Below are positions 1 through 11,247 of a DNA stretch of 64,000 bases, piece after piece; the first letter of the stretch is position 1, and each line of letters opens with the position of its first letter. The stretch is from Ostrinia nubilalis. Taxonomy: Eukaryota; Arthropoda; Insecta; Lepidoptera; Crambidae. The notes beneath the pieces were generated by a model. It was not told the origin of the DNA. It worked only from the letters and a program-made list of their open reading frames with translations, and searched no databases. The stretch lies in contig NC_087108.1 of assembly GCF_963855985.1 (NCBI RefSeq), forward strand, positions 11,302,001 through 11,366,000. Reading direction: 5' to 3'. A program made the translations under genes and the position numbers.

Positions 1-1064
1 CCATTGTCTCGTTGCATGTAGTGACGAGTTTAGCGCCGCACAGGTGCTTCGAACGCGATCAGTGGGTCTATTAGTAGACTAGACTAGTCACACTTTTCGA
101 AAATCGAATCAGTCCGAATAGAATGTCAGATTTTGCCATTTGTCTAGGGGGCAGATTAATTCGGGCGATTTCGGTTGCCATCGTGTGTGATTGAATAGCG
201 AAAAGTAAATTAGTTTACTTGCTGCGTAATCTGACTGAACTGCATCATCATGACATCAGACCATCATGCATCAGTAAAAAAAAAGATCGCCTATTTTATT
301 TGGCAATATTTCGACTTAACAGATATTTACTATTTATGTATTCGTCATTAGAGTAAATAGCCCAGAAAAATAAATTAGTTTTTTTAAAGGCCCTAATTAT
401 GGCTCTTTGTAATTTTTTGGACTTTAAATAAAAGCCGTCATTATTTAAAGCCATTTTATTGATGCTTACCTCAAAGATTAATGTATTTCATTTTATTAAT
501 AGGAAATTGTCGCAGTTTTTTAATATCCGGTATCCGGCCGGATAGTGAGTTACTATCCGGTATCCGGCCGGATAGTAAATTTAAGCCGGATATCCGGCCT
601 ACCGGATAGTTACCGGATATCCGTTTCATCTCTACTGTTAATATTGACAAAATCAAAAATGTGTCGTAAATTTCACCTCCGTGTCATAATCTGAAGTCAC
701 TAATTGAGTGTGGTCATACACAACTTTTATAACTAGGTAGATGTTTACAGTCGGCCTACGCCAATAGAAACTGACTTGACTGACTGATAGTCCTAACAAA
801 TAAATCCAGACAACATTAAAACATTTATTTAAACAGTTTAATTAAATTAAAATAAAATCGATTTAAATTAAAAAAAAAATGTACGGAACTATTCCTTCGC
901 TAAACCAACCGTCTCGCACTTGCTTTGTCATTATTACAAATCCGTTTCATAACCTTTTTTTGATAAACAGTGTTATCTACCAAACAACTTATCTGATTGA
1001 ATTGTAAATATAACGGTTTAGTTTGATTCAACAACACACAGTGTGCAACCGCGGTCCTGCCAAG
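1..1064. other. No gene seen; AT-rich upstream flank
   Basis: I see no supportable gene here. The sequence is AT-rich, with one short GC-rich repeat block at about 524-640. The last 200 bases (for example the stretch around 885-900 reading GTACGGAACTATTC) resemble the upstream flank of CYP-a near 5114, so they are probably the old promoter side of the P450 pseudogene that follows. Confidence 0.5.
524..640. repeat. Short tandem/palindromic CCGGATATCCGG repeat
   Basis: The block is built from repeated units such as TATCCGGTATCCGGCCGGAT, which read nearly the same on both strands. It gives rise to a meaningless open frame of about 60 codons. I treat it as low-complexity or satellite-like repeat and not as coding sequence. 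Confidence 0.7.
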
Positions 1065-1223
1065 ATGATCGTTTTTATTTCAACATTCAAAGTTATTGCG
1101 CTTTCGTTACTGTACTATGTTACTACGAAAAACCACAACTACTGGAAGAAAAAGAATGTGGTTTCGTGTCCCAACCCTAAGCCGATCTTCGGGAATTATT
1201 CCGACTACATCCTTTTGAAGAAA

Positions 1224-2713
1224 GGATAGTGCCAGGGTCTGGACCAAGTGTTGCCCAGAATCAACCCATAGTGCATTTTGTTCCTCAGGCCTATACTAAT
1301 GTGTAAACCAAAGCGCACTGAAATCTATCCCTGGAGTTAAGAGAAAAAAAGAGTTTTGTTTTGAATTATTTACATACAAAATCGATGTATACGTACTACG
1401 CATAAGATTTCGCGATTATGGCAATAAAAAACACTCGCTATGTTGAACTTAACCATACCAGGCCTGGCTCACTCCGCGCGGTACAATCGATAATTACCTA
1501 CAGCGAAGCGCCCCGCCGGCGGGTATTATTATATCAGTCGAGTGTCACGCGCGCGCCCGTCAGGACGCTGGCGTGCATTGTAGTACCTAATTCTATGATC
1601 GAAGTATTATTTAAAAATGGACATAAAGAGAAAGAAATATTATTGTGCGGCGTTCGGGTGTTTAAATTCGAAAAGAAATCTACCGGATTTATCTTTTTTT
1701 TCGCTTCCAAGATGCTGAAAGGTATGTTGGCCATGTAGGTAATCAATAATTCTTAGGATAGTATAGGAACCTAACTTACCATGACTACTGCTCAGAATGC
1801 GTTCGTTCGTTTCAGCCTATTAATGACGTCCACTGCTGGACAAAGGCCTCTCCCAAGGTTTTCCATAATGAATGCGTACTTACCTATATACGTACCTCAT
1901 TACAAATAAGTAGATTAATTATTTTTTTACTAGACACTACTAGACAGCAACCCTAACAGCGTAAGAAGAGTTCAGAGGCACGCGATAGAAAGAGACAAAA
2001 ATTGTAGGTGAATAAAATTGTAGGTACGTAGTGCTGTGCGAGCTGAATTCCACTGTATCGCGTCGTAGCAAGACTCGCATTTATTTAAATCGTCTTGCGG
2101 AGTAATCCTTCTGTACCTGTACCTACTATTACTTATTCTGTGACCATACTGCATCCGTACACGTTACTTTAGTGCGATTTAGACATTCTTTATTAACGAT
2201 CTAGCGCTGTTTTAATTGTTTGGTAAGTTGACAGAAATTCATTATTCCCAAAATGAAGCAAGAAGTTTTAGCTCTCTATCCGTGCAAAAAATCAATTTAC
2301 TTATTGGTGTATTACAATAGATTATTGAAGTTATTGTAAGCTAAAACTTCTTGCTCCATTTTGGAAATAATTAATTTCTGTCAAGTAACCAAACTACTGC
2401 AACAGCGCTTGATCGCTTATAAAGAATGTCGAAGTCGTACTAAACTAAGGTGTACGGATGCAGTATGGTTAAGTTCAACATAGCAAGTGTTATTTAATGC
2501 CACAATCGCGAAATCTTATGCGTAGTACGTATACATCGATGATATTTTGTATGTAAATAATTCAAAACAAAACTCTTTTTTTCTCTTAACTCCAGGGATA
2601 GATTTCAGTGCGCTTCGGTTTACAAATTTGTATTGGCTTGAGGAACAAAATGCACTATGGTTTCATTCTGGGCAGCACTTGGTCCAACTTCCATACATGG
2701 ATTGGCACTATCC
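1224..2713. mobile_element. Spy-like TIR transposon (no TSD) inside the P450 pseudogene
   Basis: The element starts GGATAGTGCC and ends GGCACTATCC. It forms a long hairpin: the arms can be followed for several hundred bases (1224-1451 and 2143-2295 on the left, about 2334-2713 on the right), apart from a later 684-bp insertion in the left arm. The flanks are AAA on the left and TTT on the right. The intact paralogue CYP-c has AAATTT at 50571-50576 at the same codon position, so nothing was duplicated or lost. Precise insertion between AAA and TTT without target duplication is the known hallmark of Spy transposons, relatives of ISL2EU and PIF/Harbinger. No transposase is encoded here, so this is a non-autonomous foldback copy. 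Family assignment rests on the target behaviour only. Confidence 0.75.
1459..2142. mobile_element. 684-bp element with 7-bp TSD ACCATAC (copy 1)
   Basis: The element begins CAGGCCTGGCTCACTCCGCG and ends TTATTCTGTG. It is flanked by ACCATAC at 1452-1458 and 2143-2149. The uninterrupted site is preserved in the other arm of the host hairpin near 2460 (reverse complement), which confirms both the boundaries and the duplication. A second copy lies at 11574-12247 with flanks ACCATAG. The interior contains a stretch near 1835-1870 that resembles the 3' end of lepidopteran RTE elements. No clear terminal inverted repeat is seen beyond the CA..TG ends. I cannot assign a superfamily. Confidence 0.75.
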
Positions 2714-3251
2714 TTTGTAGGAGAAGTCTCACAGGACATTTGTCGGGCTTTACCCAACGAGCCTTACATCGAAACGTTCTACGGATCGGACCCAGCTTTC
2801 CTGGTGCAAGACCCTGACATCCTGAAAATCATTCTGACCAAAGATTTCTACTACTTCAGCAGCCGGGAGGTGTCCCAGTACACGCACAAAGAAGTTGTCA
2901 ACTAACATGAGACTTTGATCTTTAGTACATAAGGAAATGGACCTTTAGTACATAACTAAATGAAATACCATGCAATTTCATTTAGTTTAGAACATTATGT
3001 TTTAGCATAATAACACCTTAGACATAGATTAGTGTTGCAAGCACCTCGTCTAAAGTGATGAAAAACTAGTTCAGTTTTTAACAAGCTTTTTTTTTAATGG
3101 TCTAGTTTGAAATTGTCTAGTTTGAAATGGTCTAGGTACTTAGTCGGTTTCTAGGTGTTATAGTGTTATTAGGTATATTAGATAAAACTCGAATTACCTA
3201 TGTCTTCACTTGTACCTCAGACCTTACATTTTAGCTAGCTAACTCCTGTCT

Positions 3252-3410
3252 TAATAGAGAAACACGGGTCACAACGCGACATTTTTATATGAGTTACATT
3301 ATGAACTCACGGCTTAACGTTTCGGCTGCTATGCTGCAGCCGTGATCACAAGCAGACTGGCAGCTTGCGGCGTTGTCCGTTCGTTCGTTGAGACCCGTGT
3401 TTCTCTATTA
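3252..3410. mobile_element. Palindromic MITE with TAATAGAGAAACACGGGTC ends
   Basis: The left end TAATAGAGAAACACGGGTC is repeated inverted at the right end (GACCCGTGTTTCTCTATTA). The total length is about 159 bp. There is no coding capacity, and the superfamily is unassigned. Confidence 0.75.
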
Positions 3411-3760
3411 GTTGAAATGGAACGCGAAAGTTTAAAATCCTATAGCACAGTGATGGCCAAAAAGTCAACCGCGGTCTACCGGTCGACCGCGAAGACGATT
3501 TTGGTAGCCCGCAAGAGTTAAATTAACTGAACTTATTTTAAAATGTACTAGGTATTTGCGCCAAGAACACTTCGGTCGGCCGTAACGTGGTAGTATTGTT
3601 GCTCCTAAAATTTTTTATTTCACTCCTCTAAACTCTACCTTGTAGTCGACTGCAAGAAATCCGAGCTTAAGTAAACCTCACAGGTCAAAAGTTTGGTCAC
3701 CCCTGCTATAGCACCTGTCGAGAACAGAGAGAATCTCGTAGAGTCGCTTTGAAGAAGCTA

Positions 3761-3881
3761 ATGCCCGTTTTCACCATCAATCCCTAATAGTTAAGTGACC
3801 CCTATTATGGTAACACATAACAGGAATTTTGTTTTCATAGGGGTCACTTAAAAATTAGGGATTGTAGGTGAAAATGGGCAT
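3761..3881. mobile_element. Short MITE with ATGCCCGTTTTCACC ends
   Basis: The 121-bp unit starts ATGCCCGTTTTCACC and ends GGTGAAAATGGGCAT, with a second matched block (CAATCCCTAAT and ATTAGGGATTG) just inside. It is a non-coding terminal-inverted-repeat element of unknown superfamily. Confidence 0.75.
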
Positions 3882-4011
3882 AAGTCAAACGATTTGATCT
3901 AAAAAATCTGACTTGCCCCTTAAAAAAGGGGCCATAACTGTATTATTTTTCAAGTTCAAAGTGAATAATTTTAAAGTTTTTTTCTCGATAATTTTTCATG
4001 AATATTTAGAA

Positions 4012-4203
4012 CTAGCTTTGCCCACGGCTTCGCCCACGTGCAATTTTTGTAACAGATCATTATAATTATAGGTTATTATTATGTTACTCTGATGATAAAC
4101 AATACTACTGTAAAGTTTAATCAAAATCCGTTCAGTAGTTTTTGCGTGAAAGAGTAACAAACACACATCCACACAAACTCTCGCATTTATAATATTAGTA
4201 GGA
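4012..4203 (-). mobile_element. Short Helitron (TCCTACTAATATTATAAATG family)
   Basis: Read on the minus strand it starts TCCTACTAATATTATAAATG and ends with a GGGCGAAGCC-type hairpin followed by CTAG. These TC and CTRR ends with a 3' hairpin are the Helitron signature, and this family is common in Lepidoptera. It is 192 bp long and non-autonomous. Another 3' end of a similar type is at 16365-16517. Confidence 0.8.
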
Positions 4204-4790
4204 TAGGTATTTCGGGTAGGTACCTGGGTGACCTTGTGTAAACCAGTATGTTAATTGCGTAATTGTTTAGGGTTATACATTAAGCACGGTTAAACCGACC
4301 ACAAAAAAAAGGTTATCACTTTGACACGTTTAGGACGCAAGTTATTGGAACTGCAATATAATTATTGATAAAATATGATTTAATGGAGAATTAATTTAAA
4401 TTTTCCATGTAGTAGGTTACCTGCTATTTTCAATATAAGTATAAGATTAGCTGTAGGTATAGGTAATACATACATACGCATAACTTTAAATAAATAACTA
4501 ATACGCTATTTTTTAAAGACAGTCTGTCTACGTTCATTGTAACTGACAATGATTCTGGCAAACAAAGCCGAATAACATTAACACCGAGCAACCTGATTTT
4601 TAAATCAGTATCCATTTTTTTATAAGCTTTGTAAGCAATACAACTTTTAATTAATTATTATTAATCTGGGTATTTTTCGCGAAAAAAATTCTTGAAAATC
4701 TAATCTCGGGTGCCTATATCTTAATTTTTAAAGCTTAAGGCTAATTTTCGCGTACCGTTATGTCTATTAGGCTTTGCAGTTAACTGTGTG

Positions 4791-4916
4791 TACTATCGGC
4801 AACAGTGTTAACTACCCACCGTCGGTCATGTCGTCTCGTTCTATCGCAAGGAATCACCATTTGATGAGAGCCAGAGCAAAAACGGAAATGGATAGCTAAC
4901 ACTGTGGCCGATAGTA
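4791..4916. mobile_element. Small TA-flanked MITE (CTATCGGC ends)
   Basis: The ends TACTATCGGC and GCCGATAGTA are inverted copies, with a further inner match (ACAGTGTTA and TAACACTGT). The outermost TA at both sides fits a TA target duplication of the Tc1/mariner type. It is about 126 bp long and non-coding. Confidence 0.65.
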
Positions 4917-5308
4917 CGTATTTTTCTATAAAAAAAACGCAAATATCAACTTGTGCCAATTTTTAAAACCGAGCGCAGCGGATAAAAAAAAATTAAATAT
5001 AAAAAAAAATATATATATTGGTTTCTTTACGTAAATCGATTATTTTCTGATTCTGAGTCGCTCCTAAAAATTTGGATACTGATTGCAAAGTCACCTTGTA
5101 TAAAATTAAATTAGTACGGAACTATTCGCTCGTAAAAGCGACTCGCATTACAAAGCTGTTTCTAACCTTTGCAAACTTTTTTGATAACCAGTTTTATCTA
5201 CAAAACACCGTTTATCTGATAGAACATTAAAACGTAAACAAGTTATTTAAGAGCTGTTTAGTTTAGATCCAGTCGCGGTGCGCGGCCGTGGTCCTCAAGT
5301 CCCTCAAG

Positions 5309-8300
5309 ATGATTGTTTTTATTTTAACATTCATAGTGATTGCGCTTTCATGGCTATACTATGTTACTACGAGAAACCACAACTACTGGGACAAGAAGAA
5401 AGTGCCGTACCTAAAGCCAAAGCCGATACTCGGTAATTATGGAGATTACATTCTATTGAAGAGATTTGTGGGAGAAATAGCGCAGGACATTTGCAGAACT
5501 TTCCCTAACGAGCCTTACGTGGGAACTTTCTACGGCTCGGACCCAGCTCTCCTGGTGCAAGACCCTGAAATCTTAAAGCTTATTCTGACCAAGGACTTCT
5601 ATTACTTCAGCAGCCGGGAGGTGTCCAAGTACACGCACAATGAAGTTATCACGCAGAACCTATTCTTCACTTACGGGGACAGATGGAGGGTCATCCGTCA
5701 GAACCTCACTCCCATCTTCACGACAGCGAAAATGAAACTCATGTTTGGCTTGATAGTAGAATGCTGCCACACCTTCGAAAAGTCACTGGACCTGGAGACA
5801 AGCGTATCCGATGTCATTGAAGCAAGAGCGCTTACTGCTAGGTACACAATTGAATCCATTGGATCTTGCGCTTTTGGGATTGAAACCAATTCAATGTTGC
5901 AATCTGAACAAAATCCTTTCATCCTCATGGGCAGTAAGATTCTCGAAAACTCCGTTATAAGAGCTTTGTTGTGGAATGCAAGAGCTATGTGGCCATCCGT
6001 ATACTATGGCGTGGGACTTAAGACTTTCCCTGGAGAAATTATCACGTTCTTCAATACTATTCTGACAAATATTTTCAAGGCCAGGGATTACAAACCGACC
6101 GCCCGAAACGATTTTATTGACTGCATTCTGAATCTGAAGAACAACAAATACATTACTGGAGACAGCATGAGCAGCGCTAAGGATGGGGGGAATAAGAAGG
6201 TTGTGTTGGATGTGGACGATGACCTGATGGTGGGTAGTTGTGTGTTGTTCTTTACTGCTGGCTTCGAGACCTCGTCCACGACGATGGCATACACTTTGTA
6301 TGAACTGGCGAAGCATAAGGAGGAGCAGAGACGCGTTCAAGAAGAAATAGATGAGTATTTGAAAGCGCGTGAGAATAAGTTGGGCTATGATTGCGTGACC
6401 TCGCTGACGTATACAGAAGCTTGTGTTGATGAGGCGCTGCGGTTGTATCCCGTGCTTGGAGTCCTGACGAGGGAGGTGGTGGAAGACTACACGTTCCCGT
6501 CTGGCCTGACTTTAGAGAAGGAAAGTCGCGTGCACATCCCTATGTACCACCTGCACCACAATCCAGATTTCTTCCCGGATCCTGAAGCGTTCAAGCCCGA
6601 GAGGTTCCTGCCTGAAAATAAACAAAATATCAAGCCTTACACATACATGCCCTTCGGGGAAGGACCGAGAATCTGTATTGGTATGTACACTTGGATTAAT
6701 AACACCTAGATGGATATCAAGTTTTTATACAAGTGCTAAGTCTAAAGTGAGGCAAAAATCATAATGTCATCGGCTGACATATTATTATGTTTTCACGAGT
6801 GTGTTTTTTTTGTGTTGGATAGCGCATTTATCGAGGAAGGCTTTAAGCTACGAGTATTAACATCACCCTACAGCCAATAGGGGCGGATCAGTAAAGAAAA
6901 ATTTTGCAAAAACGATAAATATTATTCAAACTGTTACACGCTACGAAGTCGCGGGCACAGCTAGTAATTTATAAATAACACTCCTTTTGCGTCGGTGTTT
7001 GTTTTGTGTTGTAGGTACGAGTACCTCATACATCATATATCATATCTGAACTTGCTTGACCTTCTATTATATTAAATATTTAATATTACTGGGCCTCTTT
7101 ATCAGTTGGTGGAAGTACAGAGAACATTAAGTTAACTTGTAGCATCATATTTCATCTTATGTCGTTGTTTTAAGCGGTATTTTCCAAACGAGTCCGATTT
7201 GCGGTCGACTGTACCTATCGCGTCACGTGCTTGTATCTGTAGTGTCACCGTGTTGTTGTAATGTTAATTAAGATAATAATAGCATATTATCATTATGTAG
7301 GTACCTACTTAATATTGCTAGGTACTTTAATATTATGCTAGGTATAATAGGCAACCATAATCAAAGCCAAATACAGTGTCCCCCCCCCATCCCCCCCTCC
7401 TAGGCCACTCCTAACACGGCCCCCGATTTTCAATAGGGATGTTTCCTGGGTAAAAAAGGAAGAGTTTGAATTAGTCCGTCAATTAACTTAGCATAAAATA
7501 CTCGACTCGTATTTTTCACTTTTTCAAACTACCTAATGAAAATTGAAAGATATACCTACATCTCGCCAAAGTTCAAAGAAGAGGCCCGTACGTAACGTCA
7601 AAAGTGTAGCACTTTGTGACGTCACGCTGAACTTCAACGCATCATAACTATGTTTAAGTACTTGTAATTGACAGACAAGTATTTTTAAAAGACAACTATT
7701 ATGAAATAGCTGATTTCGTCGAAATAAAATACATTCGATGAAATATGGGCTTAGGGCTATATTTCACCGGGACACCATGGCGGCGCAACCAGTCGCCGGC
7801 TACCAACAAAATGACTGTATACAGCTCTACAGGATGTTAGGTAAATGGGTATATGAGCCGACACTAGTCCATGTTAACATGGGCATATAAATGGTATGGT
7901 GAAGTCAGAAAGGATGATGGGCACAAATGTATGGAAAGTGGTACCCGCTCCAATAGCCATAACCAATATATATTTTAAAAGGCCTTTAGATGTAGGAAAA
8001 TGTCTGCTATGGGGCCAGTTCTAACTCACGTTTTGAAAGCAGTAATTCCACTAAGTATTATAATGAAAGTATAACACAATCATCCATGTATACGAGTATG
8101 TATTATGACTACAATCTATTAATATAACTAAAAGAAGCATTGAAAAGGAAAGGATTACACGTACGATGAACTACCCAAGCTATTAGCCCTTTATTCGCTT
8201 TCATCATCATCATCATGATCATTTCAGCCATAGGACGTCCAGTTGAACAATGAACATAGGCCTCCCCCAATGATTTCCACAATGGCCGGTTGGTGGCGGC

Positions 8301-11162
8301 CTGCATCCAGCGCCTTCCCGCTACCTTTATGAGGTCGTCGGTCCATCTTGTGGGTGGACTTATTGGGTCTTGTGGGTTTATTCGCTTTAGCAACTTATAA
8401 TAAAACCCTTACGAAGTAATAAAACTTTAACCCTTTTATTAATAAAAGTTACACCCTAGTTGAACTCTGGCTTAAATTGTCATTTGGTATGGAAATGTCA
8501 TTTTAATCCAAGGTTCTTCCTAGGTGTAACTTTTTATTAATAAGGGGGTAGTACTTCTTTAAATAAAAATATTTATTTCACAATTATCCCCATCAATAAT
8601 TAAAGAGTTAAGGAAGGATGCTGGACTTCCTGCCTCGCATAACCTAAGACCATACGATGGACACGTATGATACTTCTTCTTCTTCCTCGGTCCCTCACTG
8701 ATGAGGATCGCGACCACAGATAGTGTTCCTCCACAGACTGCGGTCATAAGCTGTGTGGACCGCACGATGCAAACTCCCGCCCACAGTCTTCCTCACCGCG
8801 TCCGACCATCTCGTCGGTGCCCTGCCCCGAGCGCGTCTGCCTTCCATACTGTACGATACTTAGGTTATACAAAATGTATCTTTATCTTCAAACGCAACCA
8901 GATCTGAGGCTGGTGGCCATAGTAAATGTTGTTCGTCTTGGTAAGACCTTTCAAATGACACTACAAACATAACTATTGGAGCCGGGTACCATTCTGCAAA
9001 AAAGTATGTGTATCTTCGTACACAACCAGATCTGAGGCTGGTGGTCATAGTAAAAGTTGTTCATCATGGTAAGACCTTTCAAACGATACTAGACACATAT
9101 CTATTGGAGCCGGGTACCATTTTGCCCATTGTCCTTTGATATCATCATTTTTTTTTTCATACAAAATTATTTTTTTATAAAATCCGATTTGTATGAAAAT
9201 TAAAATAATTAAAATGAAGATATCAATTTTCTGACTTCACCATACCATTTATAAGACCATGTTAACATGGGCTAGTGTCGGCTCATATACCCATTTACCT
9301 AACACCCTGTATAGAGAGTTACTCACCTGGTGTCCGTTTGGTTGCGCAAAGCTGTTGCTTATTATTATTATTATAATGTTATGGCTTAACATTGACGACG
9401 GTACATAGTGATATCTAAAATTTATTTATGTAGGTATCTAAACCTATCTTTGCTGTTGAAAGTACCTAGTGTTATGTTATTTAACAACTTAGGTAAATTG
9501 TTAAACAGATTAAAAGGATAGCAACAAGTACTTGTTATCTCGCGTAGGTAATTAGAAATAATCAGATAGATAAGTACTAGAAAATGTAATCGGTTGATAA
9601 TATTTAACTTCGGCAATTCGATGTATAGGTACTACCTACGTGCAAATAGAATACTTAGAATAAAATACAATACAAATCACGCGTATTGCTTCAAAGTACC
9701 TACTTAAACATATCTCGTTACCGTTTTTGTATCTCATTACCGTTTGTTTAAATAAAAAAGAATGGCAATTAGAAAACTATAACACTTGCGATTTTCTGTC
9801 CTACTCCTATCCTTTTTGGCACCCTTTTAATACAGTGTAAACTCTATATAACGTTACTCAATTAAACGAAAAACTCCTTATAACGTCGAAATTTCTTGAC
9901 TATGTTGGAATACATTGTTTCCAATCGCTTTATCGTGTCACTCTTTTTATCGAACACTCTATCTATAACCACAGAATAATAATAATTTACTTCGCGAAGG
10001 TATTTTAAAAAAAAATGCTCAATGTCATTAACAATATGGTGTAATTTAGCTTGTCTCAAGAGTCGAGCACCATTTTATTGACAAACGTCAGTGATCGGTA
10101 CTGCGCCGAAGCCATAGGGCTGACTTCGGTAAAATGATGTGTGACGTGAGGTGAAAAATTGCGGAAAATGGCGGAGGAAATACATGATTAAGCATGAATT
10201 ATCATGAATAATATTAACCACTTATTTACCTCTCAGTGTCTTTAGGCAACTTAAAAAAAGTACATTCTATATTTTTATTATTATTTTGACAGTTATATAC
10301 TGCACAGTATTAGTACACCGCTTTTTTAATTTTTTTTCCATCATACACAAGAATACGCTTGCGTGAGTCAATGCTCGCTCGTATGTGAGGCCTTGTCGAT
10401 TAGTGATCCTGTTAGGTGCCATCGCGCTTGTTTTGTTTTCGATGTAAACTCGCGGAGATGAACAGGCCTGCTATAACGTCGAAAAATGTTCAGTCCCTTG
10501 AGAGTCGTTATAGGTACAGGGTGTTGATTTCAATCCTCGCCATATTTAGGGTGTTGATTAAGTAGTTTATTTTGATCACGAATATGGCGAGAGTTGAAAT
10601 AAACATCCTGAACCTGTATTGAGTTTACACTGTATTATTGTTTTTTGCTTATGAAAAAGGGCTAGTATAAAGTCGATGATTTTTAAAAGGTAAAAATGTT
10701 TGAGATGCATAACTGCCTAGCTCGCATAAATATTTATCACTTATGCATATTTTAAAGTCTGTAAACCCTTGAAAAAGAGGCTGACCATAGTGACTGAGTT
10801 TCTTGCGCTGCTTCTTCTCAGCACTGGCCAGTGGCTCATTAATGGTCCTAAAGCAGTGGTAAGGTTAATACTGGGACGTGTAAAAGTGCTTTTTAAAAGC
10901 CTACTTGCATAAATAAATGAGTTTTTATGAGTTTTTCTTATGCCAAATAAAGTGTTCTTTTTTTTCAGGTCTGAGGTTTGCGAAGATGCAAACTCTAGCT
11001 GGTCTGCTGACGATCCTCAAGAAGTACTCCGTGGAACTGGCGGATGGCACTCCCGAGAAGCTCCAGTTCGACCCACGGGCGGTCGTGACGACTCCCATCG
11101 GTGGGATCCCACTCAAGTTCACGCCCAGAGACGGTTGGGAACAGAGGACCTTTAACAAATAA
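5309..11162 (+). CDS. CYP-a: cytochrome P450, CYP3 clan (two exons)
   Basis: Predicted microsomal P450 monooxygenase that would use NADPH-P450 reductase as electron donor at the ER membrane. The exons are 5309-6680 and 10969-11162 (521 aa). The donor is GTATGT at 6681 and the acceptor is TTTTTTTTCAG ending at 10968, giving a phase-1 intron of 4288 bp. I chose the ATG at 5309 because the hydrophobic anchor MIVFILTFIVIALSWLYYV starts there; the longer open frame from 5288 begins with GTG. Visible motifs are a proline-rich hinge (KPKPILGN), the I-helix AGFETS at residues 317-322, ExxR at 375-378, PERF at 430-433 and the heme loop FGEGPRICIG with Cys456. The intron right after CIG is the conserved position in lepidopteran CYP6-type genes. 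The sequence is about 96% identical by eye to CYP-b. The family (CYP6, CYP321 or another) cannot be fixed without a search. The intron is filled with transposons. Confidence 0.93.
6800..6964 (+). mobile_element. Helitron 3'-end relic, shared by both P450 arms
   Basis: The segment ends CGAAGTCGCGGGCACAGCTAG, shown here only by its hairpin-plus-CTAG terminus. Its upstream part (GTGTTGGATAGC) matches the interior of the complete Helitron at 38778-39379. The same relic is present, inverted, in the CYP-b intron around 42030-42070 and 43391-43480, so it predates the duplication. Confidence 0.7.
8109..8393 (-). pseudogene. RTE-clade LINE 3' end (ORF C-terminus)
   Basis: The minus-strand frame reads PPTRWTDDLIKVAGRRWMQA and then LWKSLGEAYV, the C-terminus of the RTE polyprotein in Lepidoptera, followed by a short ATG/ATC microsatellite tail near 8200-8225. 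It is a 5'-truncated fragment nested in the TA element around it. The nucleotide motif CATAGGCCTCCCCCAATGAT, seen in many places in this window, is simply this C-terminus. Confidence 0.75.
8559..8850 (-). pseudogene. LINE ORF C-terminal fragment
   Basis: On the minus strand positions 8850 to about 8690 encode RGRAPTRWSDAVRKTVGGSL and then DRSLWRNTI, a pattern typical of LINE polyprotein C-termini. A stop codon follows. The fragment is short and its clade cannot be assigned firmly. Confidence 0.55.
8876..9121. repeat. Tandem duplication of a ~125-bp unit
   Basis: Two diverged copies share the blocks AACCAGATCTGAGGCTGGTG, GGTAAGACCTTTCAAA and GGAGCCGGGTACCATT. The first copy is about 8876-8996 and the second about 9001-9121. 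It lies inside the TA-flanked element and has no coding role that I can see. Confidence 0.7.
9833..10632. mobile_element. 800-bp TA-flanked element with CAGTGTAAACTC ends
   Basis: The left end CAGTGTAAACTC is repeated inverted at 10621-10632 (GAGTTTACACTG). TA lies at 9831-9832 and 10633-10634. The element is absent from the matching place in the CYP-b intron near 38165. A smaller TIR unit at about 10516-10607 (ends CAGGGTGTTGATTTCAA, with an inner CTCGCCATATT and AATATGGCGAG pair) is nested near its right end. Confidence 0.75.
10790..10930 (-). mobile_element. Non-LTR retrotransposon 3'-end fragment
   Basis: The sequence TTCTTGCGCTGCTTCTTCTC with downstream AAAAGTGCTTTTTAAAAGCC recurs, in either orientation, at about 37925-38090 and 47625-47760, with the first part also near 54676. 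The reverse-complement reading AGTGCTGAGAAGAAGCAGCG is a recurrent lepidopteran LINE 3' end. This copy sits just before exon 2 in both CYP-a and CYP-b, so it predates their duplication. Confidence 0.6.
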
Positions 11163-11247
11163 TGCTAAGTGCCAAATGAATGCGAGTAGGTAGAGAAAAC
11201 CAATGGTTGGGGGCATGTTTACCCGTAGGTATAATATAATATAGGTA

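Larger units (their letters stand above)
1065..2905 (+). pseudogene. Cytochrome P450 pseudogene (CYP3 clan), N-terminal part only
   Basis: Two pieces of a P450 first exon are visible. Positions 1065-1223 encode the N-terminal membrane anchor followed by the linker NYWKKKN and PNPKPIFGNYSDYILLKK. Positions 2714-2899 resume with FVGEVSQDICR, then LTKDFYYFSSREV. These match residues 1 to about 115 of CYP-a and CYP-c. The two pieces are separated by a 1.49-kb transposon that splits AAATTT. After about 2899 homology stops and a stop codon follows, so the I helix, ExxR and heme cysteine are all missing. The N terminus looks most like CYP-a, while the following segment (SCPNPKPIFGNYSDYILLKK) is closer to CYP-c. 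The copy is dead by both truncation and insertion; which happened first cannot be told from the sequence. Confidence 0.9.
2906..5308. other. Intergenic region with MITEs; no gene
   Basis: This stretch between the pseudogene and CYP-a contains no convincing coding sequence. What I can identify are four small mobile elements, listed separately (3252-3410, 3761-3881, 4012-4203, 4791-4916), plus AT-rich filler. From about 5015 onward the sequence is shared, inverted, with 45240 and below, so it belongs to the duplicated P450 block. Confidence 0.6.
7830..9309. mobile_element. 1.48-kb TA-flanked TIR element in the CYP-a intron
   Basis: The ends CAGGATGTTAGGTAAATGGG and its near-exact inverted partner ending at 9309 share at least 80 bp. 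TA lies outside both ends (7828-7829 and 9310-9311), as expected for the Tc1/mariner group. The element is absent from the CYP-b intron, so it inserted after the duplication or was lost there. It carries LINE fragments (8109-8393, 8559-8850) and an internal duplication (8876-9121), but no intact transposase. Confidence 0.8.

Noticed and set aside
5288..5308. Upstream extension (starting GTG) of CYP-a and, at 44971-44991, of CYP-b
   Set aside because: GTG is not a usual nuclear start, and the next ATG begins the hydrophobic anchor, as in CYP-c.
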